Assembly (NCBI GenBank): GCA_905221605.1
Contig: CAJNDS010002329.1
Location: 360,206-424,205 of the forward strand
Reading direction: 5' to 3'
DNA from: Symbiodinium natans
Lineage: Eukaryota > Sar > Dinophyceae > Suessiales > Symbiodiniaceae
DNA length: 64,000 nt
A program made the position numbers and the translations under genes. This document shows positions 9,464 through 19,827 of this stretch, piece after piece. The notes below the pieces were generated by a model. That model was not told the DNA's origin, searched no databases, and saw nothing but the letters and a program-made list of their open reading frames with translations. Position 1 is the first letter of the stretch; each line of letters begins with the position of its first letter.

Positions 9464-12030
9464 CAAACCTTTCTGAGGAGCGTCCGGACATTTTGCAAGC
9501 TCTCTGCAACCACAAGGACGGGCGTGACCGGCAAGAAATATTGGAGAGCTCCTTGACTCCTTGCCTGCTGCTTTCAGGCCGAGGATGGTTGGGAAGTCAG
9601 CCCGGCAAAGACTTGGACCACGCAAGTGTTGCCTTATCTTATGCTGTTCTAACCGTTAGGTCGAGCAGGCTTTGCTTGCAGAAGGAGCTCTGGATGATTG
9701 GGCTGGACGTTCCCATCCGAGCCTATCTGTGCTGCACAATGCTGCACTAGCAAAGGCGAAAAGCATAGCCTCCAAGCTTATCAAAAGAGGCATCGACGGC
9801 TTCAGCGTTGCAGATCTAGCCAGCGTGGTCGAGCGAGCTTGTATTGAGGCGCCGGATAGTGACGCATCGTGGAGATGAGTTGTGCACAAGTTCAAATTCA
9901 GAAGCTGCGGTAACTCGTGCGGTGCTCAGGCCACAGTCGATTCGACTGCGGATCGTCTTCGAGGAGACATGCAGCAGTCCCAGAGGGAGTCCAAACAACA
10001 TCGAGAAACATATGCAACATCAAACGGGATATCTTTGAAGAGATATGAAGATGCAGAGGGTGCGCATGGTACCGCACGGCTTGCGCCAGGTGGGGTGATC
10101 GCCAGCGCATGTCCATGCAGCACCTCGCCAAAGCTTGCGAGGTGCAGCTTTGTATAGCTGACTTGTGGAAGCTTTCGGGAAACGAACTAGACGGGGCAAC
10201 TGTCGGGAGGGCGGTCAGATGTGCGTGAATAACCGTTAGAAGGAGTTTGTGCCAGCTACCATGGCCGACCAGACCTTCTTCACCTCGGACTGCTAAACCT
10301 TGGCACATGTTTAGTCAAATTTAGTCGAACCGAGCTTCGGCCTGCATGGCAGCATGCTCAGGACGTTCGCCTGGAGGACATTGGAGGTCTCACGGATGTA
10401 AAGCAGGACTGCTTCAATGCATGCAGTGCGTCAGCTCCTCACACAGCTCATTGCCAGGAGTTGATGGACATGCTTACGATGCCTACAAGGACGGAACATT
10501 GCACACGGCAACCATCTCATACCTGCACACCCCAGGTATGCTGTGCTTCTCGACCGTGCCCCAGTTCGAACAAGAAAGGCAAGCACTCGCAAGCGCAAGG
10601 GTCTTGTCAAGTCACAGCGTCGTGGCGAGATGACGTCACCGACCAAGTACTCATCGCACTGCAGATCTCTGCAGGGCCTGATGCTCGTTGGCCCTCCTGG
10701 CTGTGGCAAGACCATGTTGATTCAGGCAGGCAGATGCTTTCTTTGGCCCTGCACGAGATTCTGCCGAAACCGTTCGAGGAGGAACATGGCAGAAAACTGT
10801 TCCGAGACTGTAGAGACAGACTGTTCTATTAGCAGGTGCAGTCAGGAGGAATTCAGTTTCGAGCCGCAAGGGTATAAGATGTCCACTGGAGTCCACTTTG
10901 GTGCAAAGCCTACCACGCAGCAAAGAAGTAGGCACAGAAGCCTTTCTATACACTTTTCGTAAATGCATGGTACCAAACAACTAGCTCAGCGGGGTATCAT
11001 GTTGGGCCCGGCGTGCTCAGGGTCTTTAGGGTTTAGGCTGGGGGCTTGTGGGCCCATGTTTCCAGGGTTTTGCTGTCTGAGGGAAATTGAGTTGCACAGC
11101 ATCTCTGCAGGCTCCTCAAGTCCCCAGTCAAAACAGTGTCGATTGCACGGCTTGCGCTGTGGTCAGGCTGATCTGAAGATGTCTAAAGCCTCTAAAGCTG
11201 CAATATGGATCAAAACCAATGTTCAAAGGGTTCACGGATTTGTTGTTGTTTTTCTTGCAGCGCTTGTGCAGCTTGGGAAGGCGGCAGCTTCCGAAACAAA
11301 GGGCCTTCTGAGGCGGTGCAAGGGTTCACGGCTGCATTGCAAGTTCATTGCAAGTTGTAGCCGTGTGTCAGACCCCAAGTTGCAGTAGATTTGTCAGGTT
11401 CTTGTCCGTGAAGGGTCCAGAGCTGCTCTCCAAATACATTGGAGAGTCGGAGGCTGGTGTGCGGAAGGCACAGGGATTGCCAGTGGGCCAGAATATCATG
11501 TCTCCGCCACGTCTGCGGCTTTGCAGAGGTGTTTGAGAGAGCTGCAGCTGCAGCTCCGGCTGTAATATTTTTTGACGAAATCGAGGCCGGACACATTACA
11601 TGCAGCTCTCCCTAGGATCCTCTATATCCAATTCCTTCCAGGCTTTGACGCCGAAACGTGGAGGTGCAACAACTTTGCTTGAAATTTGTACAGCTGTTTC
11701 CTATGCGCTTCTACGTTGCCAGCTGACTCGACGGGTGTCACTGACCGCGTTGTCAACCAGATGCTCTGTTACTTGGACGGGGTGCGAAGCCTCAGCATTG
11801 GCATCCGCAATCGGTGATTCGAAGAAATCTTGTTTCGGAGGTTGAGGATAGAGGTCGCGTTTTCGTGGCCCGAAGCTCTGTGCATTCTGTGCATTCACAG
11901 GCCTCTTGGCCTCTTCTTACATATTGTTGCACATTGCAGATGCGAGGTTGCAGCCACAGGGCGGCCAGACATGGTAGATCCTGCTCTTATGCGTCCGGGG
12001 CGCTTCGACAAGATTTGCTACTGTGGCCGC
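9464..12030 (+). CDS. PEX1: Peroxin-1 (PEX1) AAA ATPase, many small exons, partial
   Basis: Exons in order (edges approximate): 9464-9523 (LSEERPDILQAL) and 9660-9855 (GFSVADLASVVERACIEA) fit the end of AAA domain D1. 10353-10406 (VRLEDIGGLTDVKQ) opens D2. 10630-10717 has TKYSS then Walker A GPPGCGKT. 11398-11470 has FLSVKGPELLSKYIGESEAG. 11527-11587 has Walker B in AVIFFDEIEA. 11642-11668 is ALTPKRGGA. 11723-11780 is DSTGVTDRVVNQMLCYLDG. 11947-12020 is VAATGRPDMVDPALMRPG followed by RFDK with the arginine finger. The TGVTDRVVNQ and run of alanines before Walker B point to PEX1 rather than PEX6 or CDC48. PEX1 with PEX6 extracts the receptor PEX5 from the peroxisome membrane. Catalytic residues are intact and frames are open, so the gene looks functional. 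I could not find the N-terminal part, D1 Walker motifs or the D2 C-terminal lid; they may lie in unrecognised exons. Bases 10121-10230 may be a linker exon. Confidence 0.85.
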
Positions 12031-12851
12031 TTGGCTCAGAGACTTCAGCTTTTGATGCAGCAGTACTTGCACCAAACAAAGCCTCCGGCTCACAAGCAGG
12101 TCCTACTAGTCGCTTGCAGGTCTTCCATCAGATTCTGAAAGGCTCGCCATATGCGAGATCCTCGCCAGGCACGTCATCGTTTTAGTTGCCTGACGGCTTT
12201 CCCCGTTTGGCTCTGTGTTTTTCCAGTCAGTTCGGACTGCATAGCCTATACGCAATTGTATTGCGGGCTTGCCAATGTCTTGGTTAGGAAGAATAATCTG
12301 ACGATTGATCAAGTCGATGGTCAAAGCAGAAGTAGCCTGACGGTCCGTAGCTCAGCGTGCCAACTATTTCAGCTTTGCCGCTTGCGTGGTTAGCAGTTTG
12401 TTCCAGCGCCGTTGCTGATGCTACCTGCAAACTACCTTGTTTTCCCTCAGTGCCTTTGGCTCAGGACCCCAATCGCAAGAAACCCTCACATGATGATCAT
12501 AAGCTGCGCAAAGAAATCTCGCTCACCTCTTGACAGGAACCGCTTTGACTTCAGGGCTAGCAGGATGTCGAACAAGCAAGGCTTCTAGCACCACATGCTG
12601 AACTTGATACGCTGTTGTCCGCAGAATACACACTTGACTGTTGGACAATAGCAAGCTGATAGTGATGTCACCAAAGAAGCGGCCGAGCTGGGCTGATCAA
12701 GGCCGTCGTGCATGAACTGCGCATGCAGACGTTCTATGAGTTCCTATGATGCTTGTAACAATCTTGCAATATATATATATATATATATACATATATATAC
12801 ATGTATCTCAAGATGTGGTACTGCAATTGTGCCAAGCAGAGGCCCGCCATC

Positions 12852-12911
12852 CTCTGGATCCTCTCAGAGGCTCTCTGGATCCTCGCAGAGGCTCTCTGGA
12901 TCCTCGCAAAG
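12852..12911 (+). repeat. 21-base tandem repeat, about 3 copies
   Basis: Three near-identical units of CTCTCTGGATCCTCGCAGAG(G) follow each other at 12852-12870 (short first copy), 12871-12891 and 12892-12911. The unit length is a multiple of three, so any frame through it repeats a 7-residue block, for example SGSSQRL. Confidence 0.85.
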
Positions 12912-13829
12912 CCACGTGTCGACCGATTCTCAGGCATCTGCGGCATCTGCAAATGCCGAACCTTCGTTGGAAAGGGAGGGGGGGGCGGGTTGCAGGTCAA
13001 GGGACCTTGCTGGGAGGGGGGCTCAGGGCCTGTCAAGAGGTCTTTCAACAGATAGAGAGAGCGCAAGCAACCTTGCAAACCCCAGCCGCTTGTTTCGAAC
13101 TCCCTCGTGGTTGAATGTGAGTAAAGGTGCTGGTTTCTCTGCATGCTCTAATATTGAAGACGTGATTTCCGGCCGCTCACTGGCGGGGGGTGAGTGGCAA
13201 CCGAAAGACGAGCAAGATCGGATGGCCGTGCGGGGCAGGTCATGAATGGTAGTAGGGAGGCGAGCGAGATTTGGGGCCAATTGGGCATTCGGGTTCTTGC
13301 TTTGGGTCAGTTGGCTGTGCTAGCTGTTGCATAGAGGCTCCTCAGACGAGAGAAAACCATATCTGAGAGTGTAGTTCCTGTCATTGCAAGGTGCAACGGT
13401 GTTTTCCCTCCACATAGCTTTGGACTTTACAGCTGTAGCCATGCTGCGGGTTTGTGGCGTTTGTGCAATTGTGATGGACAAGGAGATCGTGGCAGATGGA
13501 GCAGAGAATCAGCAGCAGACCACGACTCGGACGCCATCGGCGCAAGGTTGGTGATCAGATGTAATCAGTAGCCTGTGATTTGTGGGATGGTGTTTGGTGC
13601 TCAGCCGAAGCCCCGTCAGAACGACGCGCTTTGAGACGCAGATCTGGTCTTGGGCTGAGCTGTGCAGTAACTAGTGTGCACACAGGCAAAGTTTCGGCAG
13701 GACATTTGTCGGCCCGAGGCTCTTATCTCTTCTTTACATGCGCGTGTTCTTTTGGGTCAGACGTGGCACAATACAGGACAATCTGCCTGCTCGCAGGGCC
13801 CTTGAGAAGCACCGTAATTCCAACACATA

Positions 13830-14000
13830 AAAAGTCCGCTTCAAGCACTGATTCAAGCACGATTCGAGCACGACGCGAATCAAGCGACAGAGCTTTCTTT
13901 TTTTTCGGGCGATTCAAGCACGCATCCTGTTTCAAGCACACGGGAGACAAGTTTAAGCACTAAACACGTGCGAGTCAAGCACCAATCCCGATTCAAGCGC
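13830..14000 (+). repeat. Degenerate TTCAAGCAC repeat array
   Basis: About ten variants of a GATTCAAGCAC-type unit recur every 12-25 bases (TTCAAGCACTGA, TTCAAGCACGA, TTCGAGCACGA, GTTTCAAGCACA, AGTCAAGCACCA, ATTCAAGCGC). It lies directly before the telomere-like block. Confidence 0.7.
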
Positions 14001-14039
14001 TGGCGATCTTGCCCCCCTCCCTAGCACCCCAGCTAATCT

Positions 14040-15625
14040 CACATTAAAGGTTAGGGTTTTCAGGGCCGAGGCAGGATTTTCAGCTTGCAGGGTTTAGGAT
14101 TCTTCGGGGTAAGGGGTTTTGCGTGCAGGTCAGGGTTTCGAGGAGCACTAGATAGGGTTTACATTTTCCAGGACTTAACCCTTTTAGGGTTGATGCTTTC
14201 AAGGGTTCTGGGCATGGGATGAAGGGCCTTTCGGCTTTAAATCGTTAAAGGCTGGAGTTTTCAGGCCTGAGGGAGTTGATGGCATTTTCTGGGGATTAGG
14301 CTTGTCAGGGTTTCAAGGGCTTCCAGGCATTTCTGGGGGTTTTGCACGGGAATCATGGTCGGGGTTGTCAGGCCTGCAGGGTTTTCATATGATCGTTTTT
14401 TGATGGTGTTGGGGTGGGGTGTTCAGGGCTCTTTTCGGGTTCAGGGGTTCTTCAGCTTAAAGTCAACCATTCTCCTCGTGTCTTCGCCCGTGTCCCGGGC
14501 TGAGAGTCCCGCCGAGTGTCCCTGGAGCGCCCGCCAGAGAAGCCGGCACAGAGCGCCGCCAGTATCCCAGTCCTTTTTGCGCGTATCCGGGGTGCCCACC
14601 CACAGCAATCCTGCCAAGGGTCCTGCAACTCGTTCCCTGAAAATGCCCAACCCTCCCAAAAAGCACGCAAAAGTTCTCGCCACTGCGTCGCCACCCCCAG
14701 AGAACCCATGGCTCCCACATCCATAAGCAGTAGGGTGGGGACTAGCGAGTAGTAATTGCTTTTTGCTTGGTTTATCAGGTTTTTGGGTTTCTGGTTTCGA
14801 CTTTTGGGGTATATCGGGTTGATGTTAAGCTTTGCAGGACGAACATTCTCATGATCCGGGCTGTAAGGTTGTATTTCAGGCTTTAGGGTTCGCAGGGCTT
14901 TAAGGTTTTTAGGGTTGAAGCTTCAGTGGTTTTTGTGCTTAGGGTTTGCTATTCAAGTTTAGGGTTTCGTGGTTTAGGGGTTCAGGGATTTTATTGGGCT
15001 TGAGGGTAGGGGTGTTGTAACCGAGTTCGGCTTTGAGGGCTGAGGAGTTAAGGGTTGTATTTTGAGAAGCCGCTGTTTAGGGTTAGACGTTTGTGGTTTT
15101 CGTGCTTAGTGTCTGCTATTTGGGTTTTAAGGTTTCGGGTTTCACGGGTTAGGGTTTAGGGTTTAGGGTTTAGGGTTTGGCTGTAGAGATTAATTAGTTC
15201 GAGGTTTTGAAAGCGGGTTAGGCTTTTCAGGGCCGAGGGTTCTCGTGGTGAAGGGTTTGCATTTAGGCTTTTGGGTTCTTAGGGCCTTAAGGTTTCGGGT
15301 TTAGACTTTAGTGGTTGTCGTGCATTTAGGTTTGCGGGTTTCGCGGGATTTAGGGATTCAGGATTTCAGGGTTCTAGTCGGGTTTGCATTGTTTGGGCTT
15401 GAGGGTTTAGGGATGGTGGAAACCGGCGAAGCTGTTGAGGGCTAAGGGTTGTCATGAAAAAGGGTTTGTAGACTAAGGGTTGTGTTTTTAGGCTTCAGGG
15501 TTCGTAGGGCTTTAATGATCTTGCGCAACGTGCTTTGCAAGGATTGCAACGAATTTGAAGGTTTTTGTGCTTTGGGGGCTTCAGACGGTTTCGGGCTTTC
15601 AGGGTTGAGGTTCTAGGATGTATGG
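14040..15625 (+). repeat. Long degenerate telomere-like tract with a perfect TTTAGGG core
   Basis: About 1.6 kb is built from variants of GGGTTTAGGG, AGGGTTTCAGGG and similar. At about 15146-15178 four perfect GGGTTTA units follow in a row. The whole tract is G/T rich on the + strand with the same orientation as the other such blocks in the window. This fits an old interstitial telomere or a telomere-derived satellite. Open frames inside it are by-products of composition. Confidence 0.8.
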
Positions 15626-15719
15626 ATGTTGGGGATGCTTAGGGTCTTTAGGTCTCAGTCTTTCCCGAATGCGTAGCAGAAGGGTTCCCGTTTTAAGAGT
15701 TGGGGTTCCAGGGGCCCAG

Positions 15720-15762
15720 GAGGTTACAACCGTCCGCAAGCGTCCGCAAGCGTTCGAAAGCG
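15720..15762 (+). repeat. Short CGTCCGCAAG tandem repeat
   Basis: Four imperfect copies of CGTCCGCAAG / CGTTCGAAAG / CGTCCGGGCG occur in a row, just before the larger minisatellite. Confidence 0.6.
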
Positions 15763-15781
15763 TCCGGGCGTGTTGCGCATT

Positions 15782-16076
15782 GACCGAATTCGCCATCCTC
15801 GTAACTGTCGCCATTTTTGGAGGTTGACGCTTGAAAGGTGTTGGCAGTCTCGAGGATGAGGCAGGTGAGGTGTGCCATCCCCGTAGACAGTCACTTTTGG
15901 ACCATGGTTTTATGTGTACGCCTGGAACGTGTCGACGGCCACGAGGATGAGGCAGGTGGGGTGCGCCATCCAGGTAACTGTTGTCGCTTTTGGATGTCGG
16001 TGTGGATTTCGGTCACGAGAATGAGGCAGGTGCGGTGCGCCATCTTGGTAGCTGTCGCCACTTTGGACCACGGCAG
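15782..16076 (+). repeat. Diverged minisatellite, units 60-90 bases
   Basis: Three full copies start at 15851, 15941 and about 16013, with a partial copy at about 15788-15825. Each reads CGAGGATGAGGCAGGTG, then GGTGYGCCATC, then GTARCTGTCGCC-like sequence, then TTTTGGA and ends in CGG or TGG. Spacing is about 90 then 72 bases. No stable coding frame is kept across copies, so I treat it as non-coding. Confidence 0.75.
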
Positions 16077-16229
16077 TCTTGTTGACGAGGATCATCGCGC
16101 CGGTTCTGTTCGCCGTATACGTGACGCGGGTCTGCATTCGGGTTCGTGGCCCCCTATCAGGTTTTTGGTTTCGCCTTTCTTGCTAGTAGGGTCTTTTGGC
16201 TTCAGGGCTTTTGGGATCGGTGGGCAACA

Positions 16230-16520
16230 TCCTCTTGCGCGAATCCCGCCGGGTAAGCGTGCGAATCGGGCCGTGTGCGGGTCCATTCAGTGCGGCAATC
16301 CTGTGTGCATGAATCTGGCCAGGCCACTGCACGAATAAGCTCATGCACGAAGCCGCTGTGCCAGTATGCGAATCATCCGTGTGCGAATCTGCCATCGTCA
16401 GCGCATGAACAACAGTGCGCGAATGAAACCGTGCACGTGGACTGAATGAATCCGCGGTGTGCGTTTTTGCTGCACACATCGGTGCGCGACTCCGGTCCGT
16501 CCAGGCGCGAATGGTTTCTT
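16230..16520 (+). repeat. Degenerate GTGCGAATC array
   Basis: The words GCGAATC, GTGCGAAT, TGCACGAA and CATGAA recur every 15-25 bases, at least twelve times. This resembles a strongly diverged short satellite with a unit of about 20 bases. Confidence 0.6.
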
Positions 16521-17439
16521 TTTCGATTCCGACACGCCATTTAGGCTTTACCCGAAAAAGGGCCACCGGATGTGGCAAAGGTGCTCAAGCTCCAGGATAC
16601 ATTTTGAATTCAATACCCTAACAGCCCTGCCTCTGTGCGTGAACGCATGGCTTTTTCTTTGTCAGTCCGGTAGGAGGCAGAAGACATGGAGTCATAGCAA
16701 CCGCAAACATCATTCATCTAATGTTAATGTAAACAGCAATCGTTGGCGTGGCCAAGCCAGCTTAGGTCGCGTGGCTCAGTCAGTGCTGCTTGCCAAGCGG
16801 CAGGCGAAGATTCAAGAGGTCGCCAATGCTTACGGCCGTTCACTACTTGAGATGTCCAACCCACCAGATTTCAATCTGTCACGGCGTGAGTGGAATAAAC
16901 AGTTTGGGGCCTGGAATCTGAGCTGCATTCCAACATTTAGTAAAAACGACCTGTGGTGTTTACCAAGCAGTGTGCCAAAACTGTGGGGTTCCAATTTCAG
17001 GGTAAGGAGGGTCAGGTTGAGTTGTGCCCGCGGCACGCGGCCGGTTGCACAGCTCTCGCCTAGGCACGGATGTTTGGTTCAAACTCCCGCTCCATCTGTG
17101 CGCAGACGTGTGTGGGGGATTCCGGGACGGGGTGCTTTCATCGTAACATACAAGGTTTCGGCATTGTATGACAGGACAACTTGCGCTCTCGCCGAGGTTC
17201 TGCGCATATCTCAAGGTCAAAGATTCCCGCTTTCTGCTGCTCCCAGTTTGCCCCATGGCATTTTTCGTGTTTCAACATCGCTGATAACAAATGGTAGAAA
17301 GGTAGCAGACATCTGGAACCTGCGCTCTCGGTCCCTTGCCTCGGTCTGCCTCGGTCCCCTGCGAAAAAGCCCTGCTTTCTGCAGTTGGGCCTTGTATTTG
17401 TATGAGAGTTTTGATGAGAATTGTTTCTTTTGTGACTGA
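16459..17439 (+). other. Long open frame of uncertain status (326 codons)
   Basis: One + frame is open for 326 codons. Its middle part (about 16740-16940) reads as ordinary protein (LLAKRQAKIQEVANAYGRSL, then LSRREWNKQFGAW), while the start overlaps the GCGAATC array. I recognise no family. It may contain one real exon with an acceptor near 16740, or be a chance frame in GC-rich DNA. Confidence 0.3.
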
Positions 17440-17490
17440 CGATGTGAAATGTCACGGTCTTAAACTGTTAATGTTGGACCCTGATTAGTG

Positions 17491-17512
17491 TGGGCCCCCC
17501 CCCCCCCCCCCC
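17491..17512. repeat. Poly-C run
   Basis: A run of about 20 C follows GTGTGGG. Such runs are error-prone in sequencing. Confidence 0.8.
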
Positions 17513-19437
17513 TGAACAGTCGAGGCGTGGATGGGAGCCTGATTACACGGCCCCGGGGGCTTATATGATTTCAATAGGGAGGAGTTTAGATAGGTTTCAA
17601 AGGGGCAGCGATGCCCGGTTATCTTTTTAAAGGCGCGCCACGTGGAATTTTCTTACGGCGCCCGGACGGTTTGACTTTAAAGAGGACCCCGCCAACAGTC
17701 ACGAGATCCTGAATAATTCGGCCAAATTGACTTTAACGAGGAGGCCCCCACTAATCTGGGTCTAACGTTAGGGGTATATGCTGCTGGCAGAAGACAACCA
17801 CTATTATTCGGGACTCTGACATGCTTGCCGCCAAGGAAACAGCAGCAGCGTCGCTTGTTCCGTGGCAAAGGCTCCGGCAAGACCAAGAGCAAAGGCACAG
17901 TTCATGGAGTGCAGTTTGCATGAATCGTGCTCATGGAAATTCCGGGTTCGGTTGGCTTTGATTTTAGGATCATGCGGAGCGGTGATTTTTTAGTTCAAAT
18001 TGGCCCTACGTGGTGCCATGCGGAAAAGCAGCTGCAGGCAAGCAGGGCAAGAAGGGCAAGAGACGTGGACAGTCATGAAAGGCCTGGACAAGACCGGACT
18101 GCCGTCGTATGCAAGAATCGATGAGAGCAGACGGGGACTGTCTGAGGATCACCATTTTTTGCATATTCTATCCATTGAGTGGCGATTTGCGGTGCGGCAC
18201 TTTATGTGCTCTGCCACACTTTGACGCAGCGAGAACTCACCCATGATGCGCATCAAGGGTTCTTGAGGGTCCTCGTATCAGCCAATTTTGAGTTTGGCGG
18301 AGGAGCTCAGAGCTTTCAGAGCTTCATCCCCAGGTTTTGGCTCCAAGCCGGAGTGCAACCCACTGATTTAAGGTCAAGGCTCATGCTAAGGCCTTGCTCC
18401 ACTTTTTTAGTATGAATGGTATGAGTCTTGTTCCACTTTGGCTTGGACCTGTTTTGTTGCGCATGTCCCACCGTCTGGGTCCAGACTTGCCTGTGCGTTT
18501 CGAATTCCTAGCTGGATAGCGCCTTCAAGCGCCTGTGCCAGCCTGCAATTTCCTGCATGACTGCTGGTTTGGTTTACCCAGCTCTGTACATTAATTACAG
18601 GCAGCACAGACCGTGGGTACGAAAGAGTTGCAGGTGAGTTTGTCGACTGAAGGAGAATGCTGGGTTCATGTCAAGAAGACTGCGTGCTCTCTCCGTTGCG
18701 AGAGCTTGGGTCTTATGCCAGGCACATCTGCAGCAGTTGGTTTCAAAGCTTCCGCGGCTCTTTACCAGTGCGGACATTCCCTCTCCAAGTGATGTCATCT
18801 CCTGTCACAAAAGCACGACAACAATTGCGTTCGTGCCTTCCAAGATTCCAAAGACTGCAGGACATAAACGCTTTGTTTTCCTCGGCGAAGATCGAAGCTG
18901 TCAATGAAGCCTTGGAGTCCATCACATAGTCAACTCATTGTGCACATACACAGAGTACGGTCAGTACAGATGAGTTGATGATCTGCTCACACCTCTTTTT
19001 TTGTGGTTCTAACTGAGGCAAGAAGGTGCTGTTCAATCCAAACAGCCGAGCATGAGACTAGGCTGGATATTGCTCTTGTCACGAAGAGAAATTTCGCAAG
19101 CCGATCGATCCACTATGGCTTGGTGGAGGTCACCTGTTTTCGGCACTGGAGACCGCAAAGGCGCGCAAGCTTCACACTTGCAACCCATACTCAGATAGGG
19201 CGTGTCTGTCGGAGGCATCAGTCTCCGAAGCGGATGAGAAGAGATACTCTCAAATTTTCGGGCCATATTGTCAGCGCCGCAGGAATCCACTCACCGGTTC
19301 ATGCAGATTCTTTTGAGTATGAGGTCCTGGGGGCACTGGTCGCCGAGTTGGCATTGGGGAGGAGGTCAAAGCTGTGAAGGCTAGTGGTTTTGAATTGCGA
19401 TGAATGCTTCGCATCGTGCCTTGCACGACTGCCTGTC
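17513..19437. other. Spacer, possible Lys/Gly-rich exon pieces
   Basis: Two short stretches in different places translate to basic, Gly/Lys-rich peptides: FRGKGSGKTKSKG near 17855-17895 and GKQGKKGKRRGQS ending at a TGA near 18077. They could be exons of one basic protein, but I see no family and no clear splice phase link. The rest shows nothing. Confidence 0.3.
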
Positions 19438-19469
19438 TGCGTGTGTGTGTGTGTGTGTGCGCGCGCAGG
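19438..19469 (+). repeat. GT microsatellite
   Basis: (GT)n runs into a short GCGCGC run. Confidence 0.85.
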
Positions 19470-19565
19470 TGGCTTTGGCATGAGCTCTGATGGCAGTAAC
19501 TTCGATCCGCATGGGTTGCCGACATCTGTTCTCTTAGAAAAGCAGACAACGGTTGGAGGGCTCCA

Positions 19566-19663
19566 TGTCGTTCGATGCTGGCAGAGTGGTGCTGATGGCT
19601 GTCGTGGCTGCCGCATGCCTTTGTCGCAGCCTGGCTCGGCCGATGATAGTATATCAAAATGTG
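19566..19663 (+). CDS. Possible signal-peptide exon, owner unknown
   Basis: ATG at 19566 opens MSFDAGRVVLMAVVAAACL and then CRSLARP, a typical cleavable signal peptide, and ends before a GTGAGG donor at about 19664 in phase 0. It lies only 165 bases before the signal-peptide exon assigned to GH5 but does not join the GH5 catalytic exon in frame. It may be an abandoned or alternative first exon, or the 5' end of a gene I cannot see. Confidence 0.35.
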
Positions 19664-19827
19664 AGGGGACAAAAGCTCTTCGCAGGGCAAGCTCTTCACA
19701 CTTTTCCCTTTTCCCTTCCGGAAGATAGCGAATGGACTGCAACATAAACCCTGACATGAGATCTGAGATGCTGTAAAGGCAGGCTACTTCTTTCATGCAT
19801 AGCGATCACTCCCTGGATCTGCTTAAC

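Larger units (their letters stand above)
12031..14039. other. Spacer or PEX1 3' region with short repeats
   Basis: No further PEX1 motif is visible after about 12030. The stretch holds an AT microsatellite (about 12768-12800), a 21-base tandem repeat and the TTCAAGCAC repeats at its end. A frame open from 12712 to 13245 crosses the microsatellite and is open in other phases too, so I do not call it a gene. Confidence 0.5.

Noticed and set aside
12712-13245. 177-codon + frame with SGSSQRL repeats
   Set aside because: It crosses an AT microsatellite and other phases are open too; no family. Kept only as a repeat.
14355-16338. Several open frames of 60-170 codons within the telomere-like and minisatellite DNA
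   Set aside because: Repeat composition explains the lack of stops; reading frames are not conserved between repeat copies.
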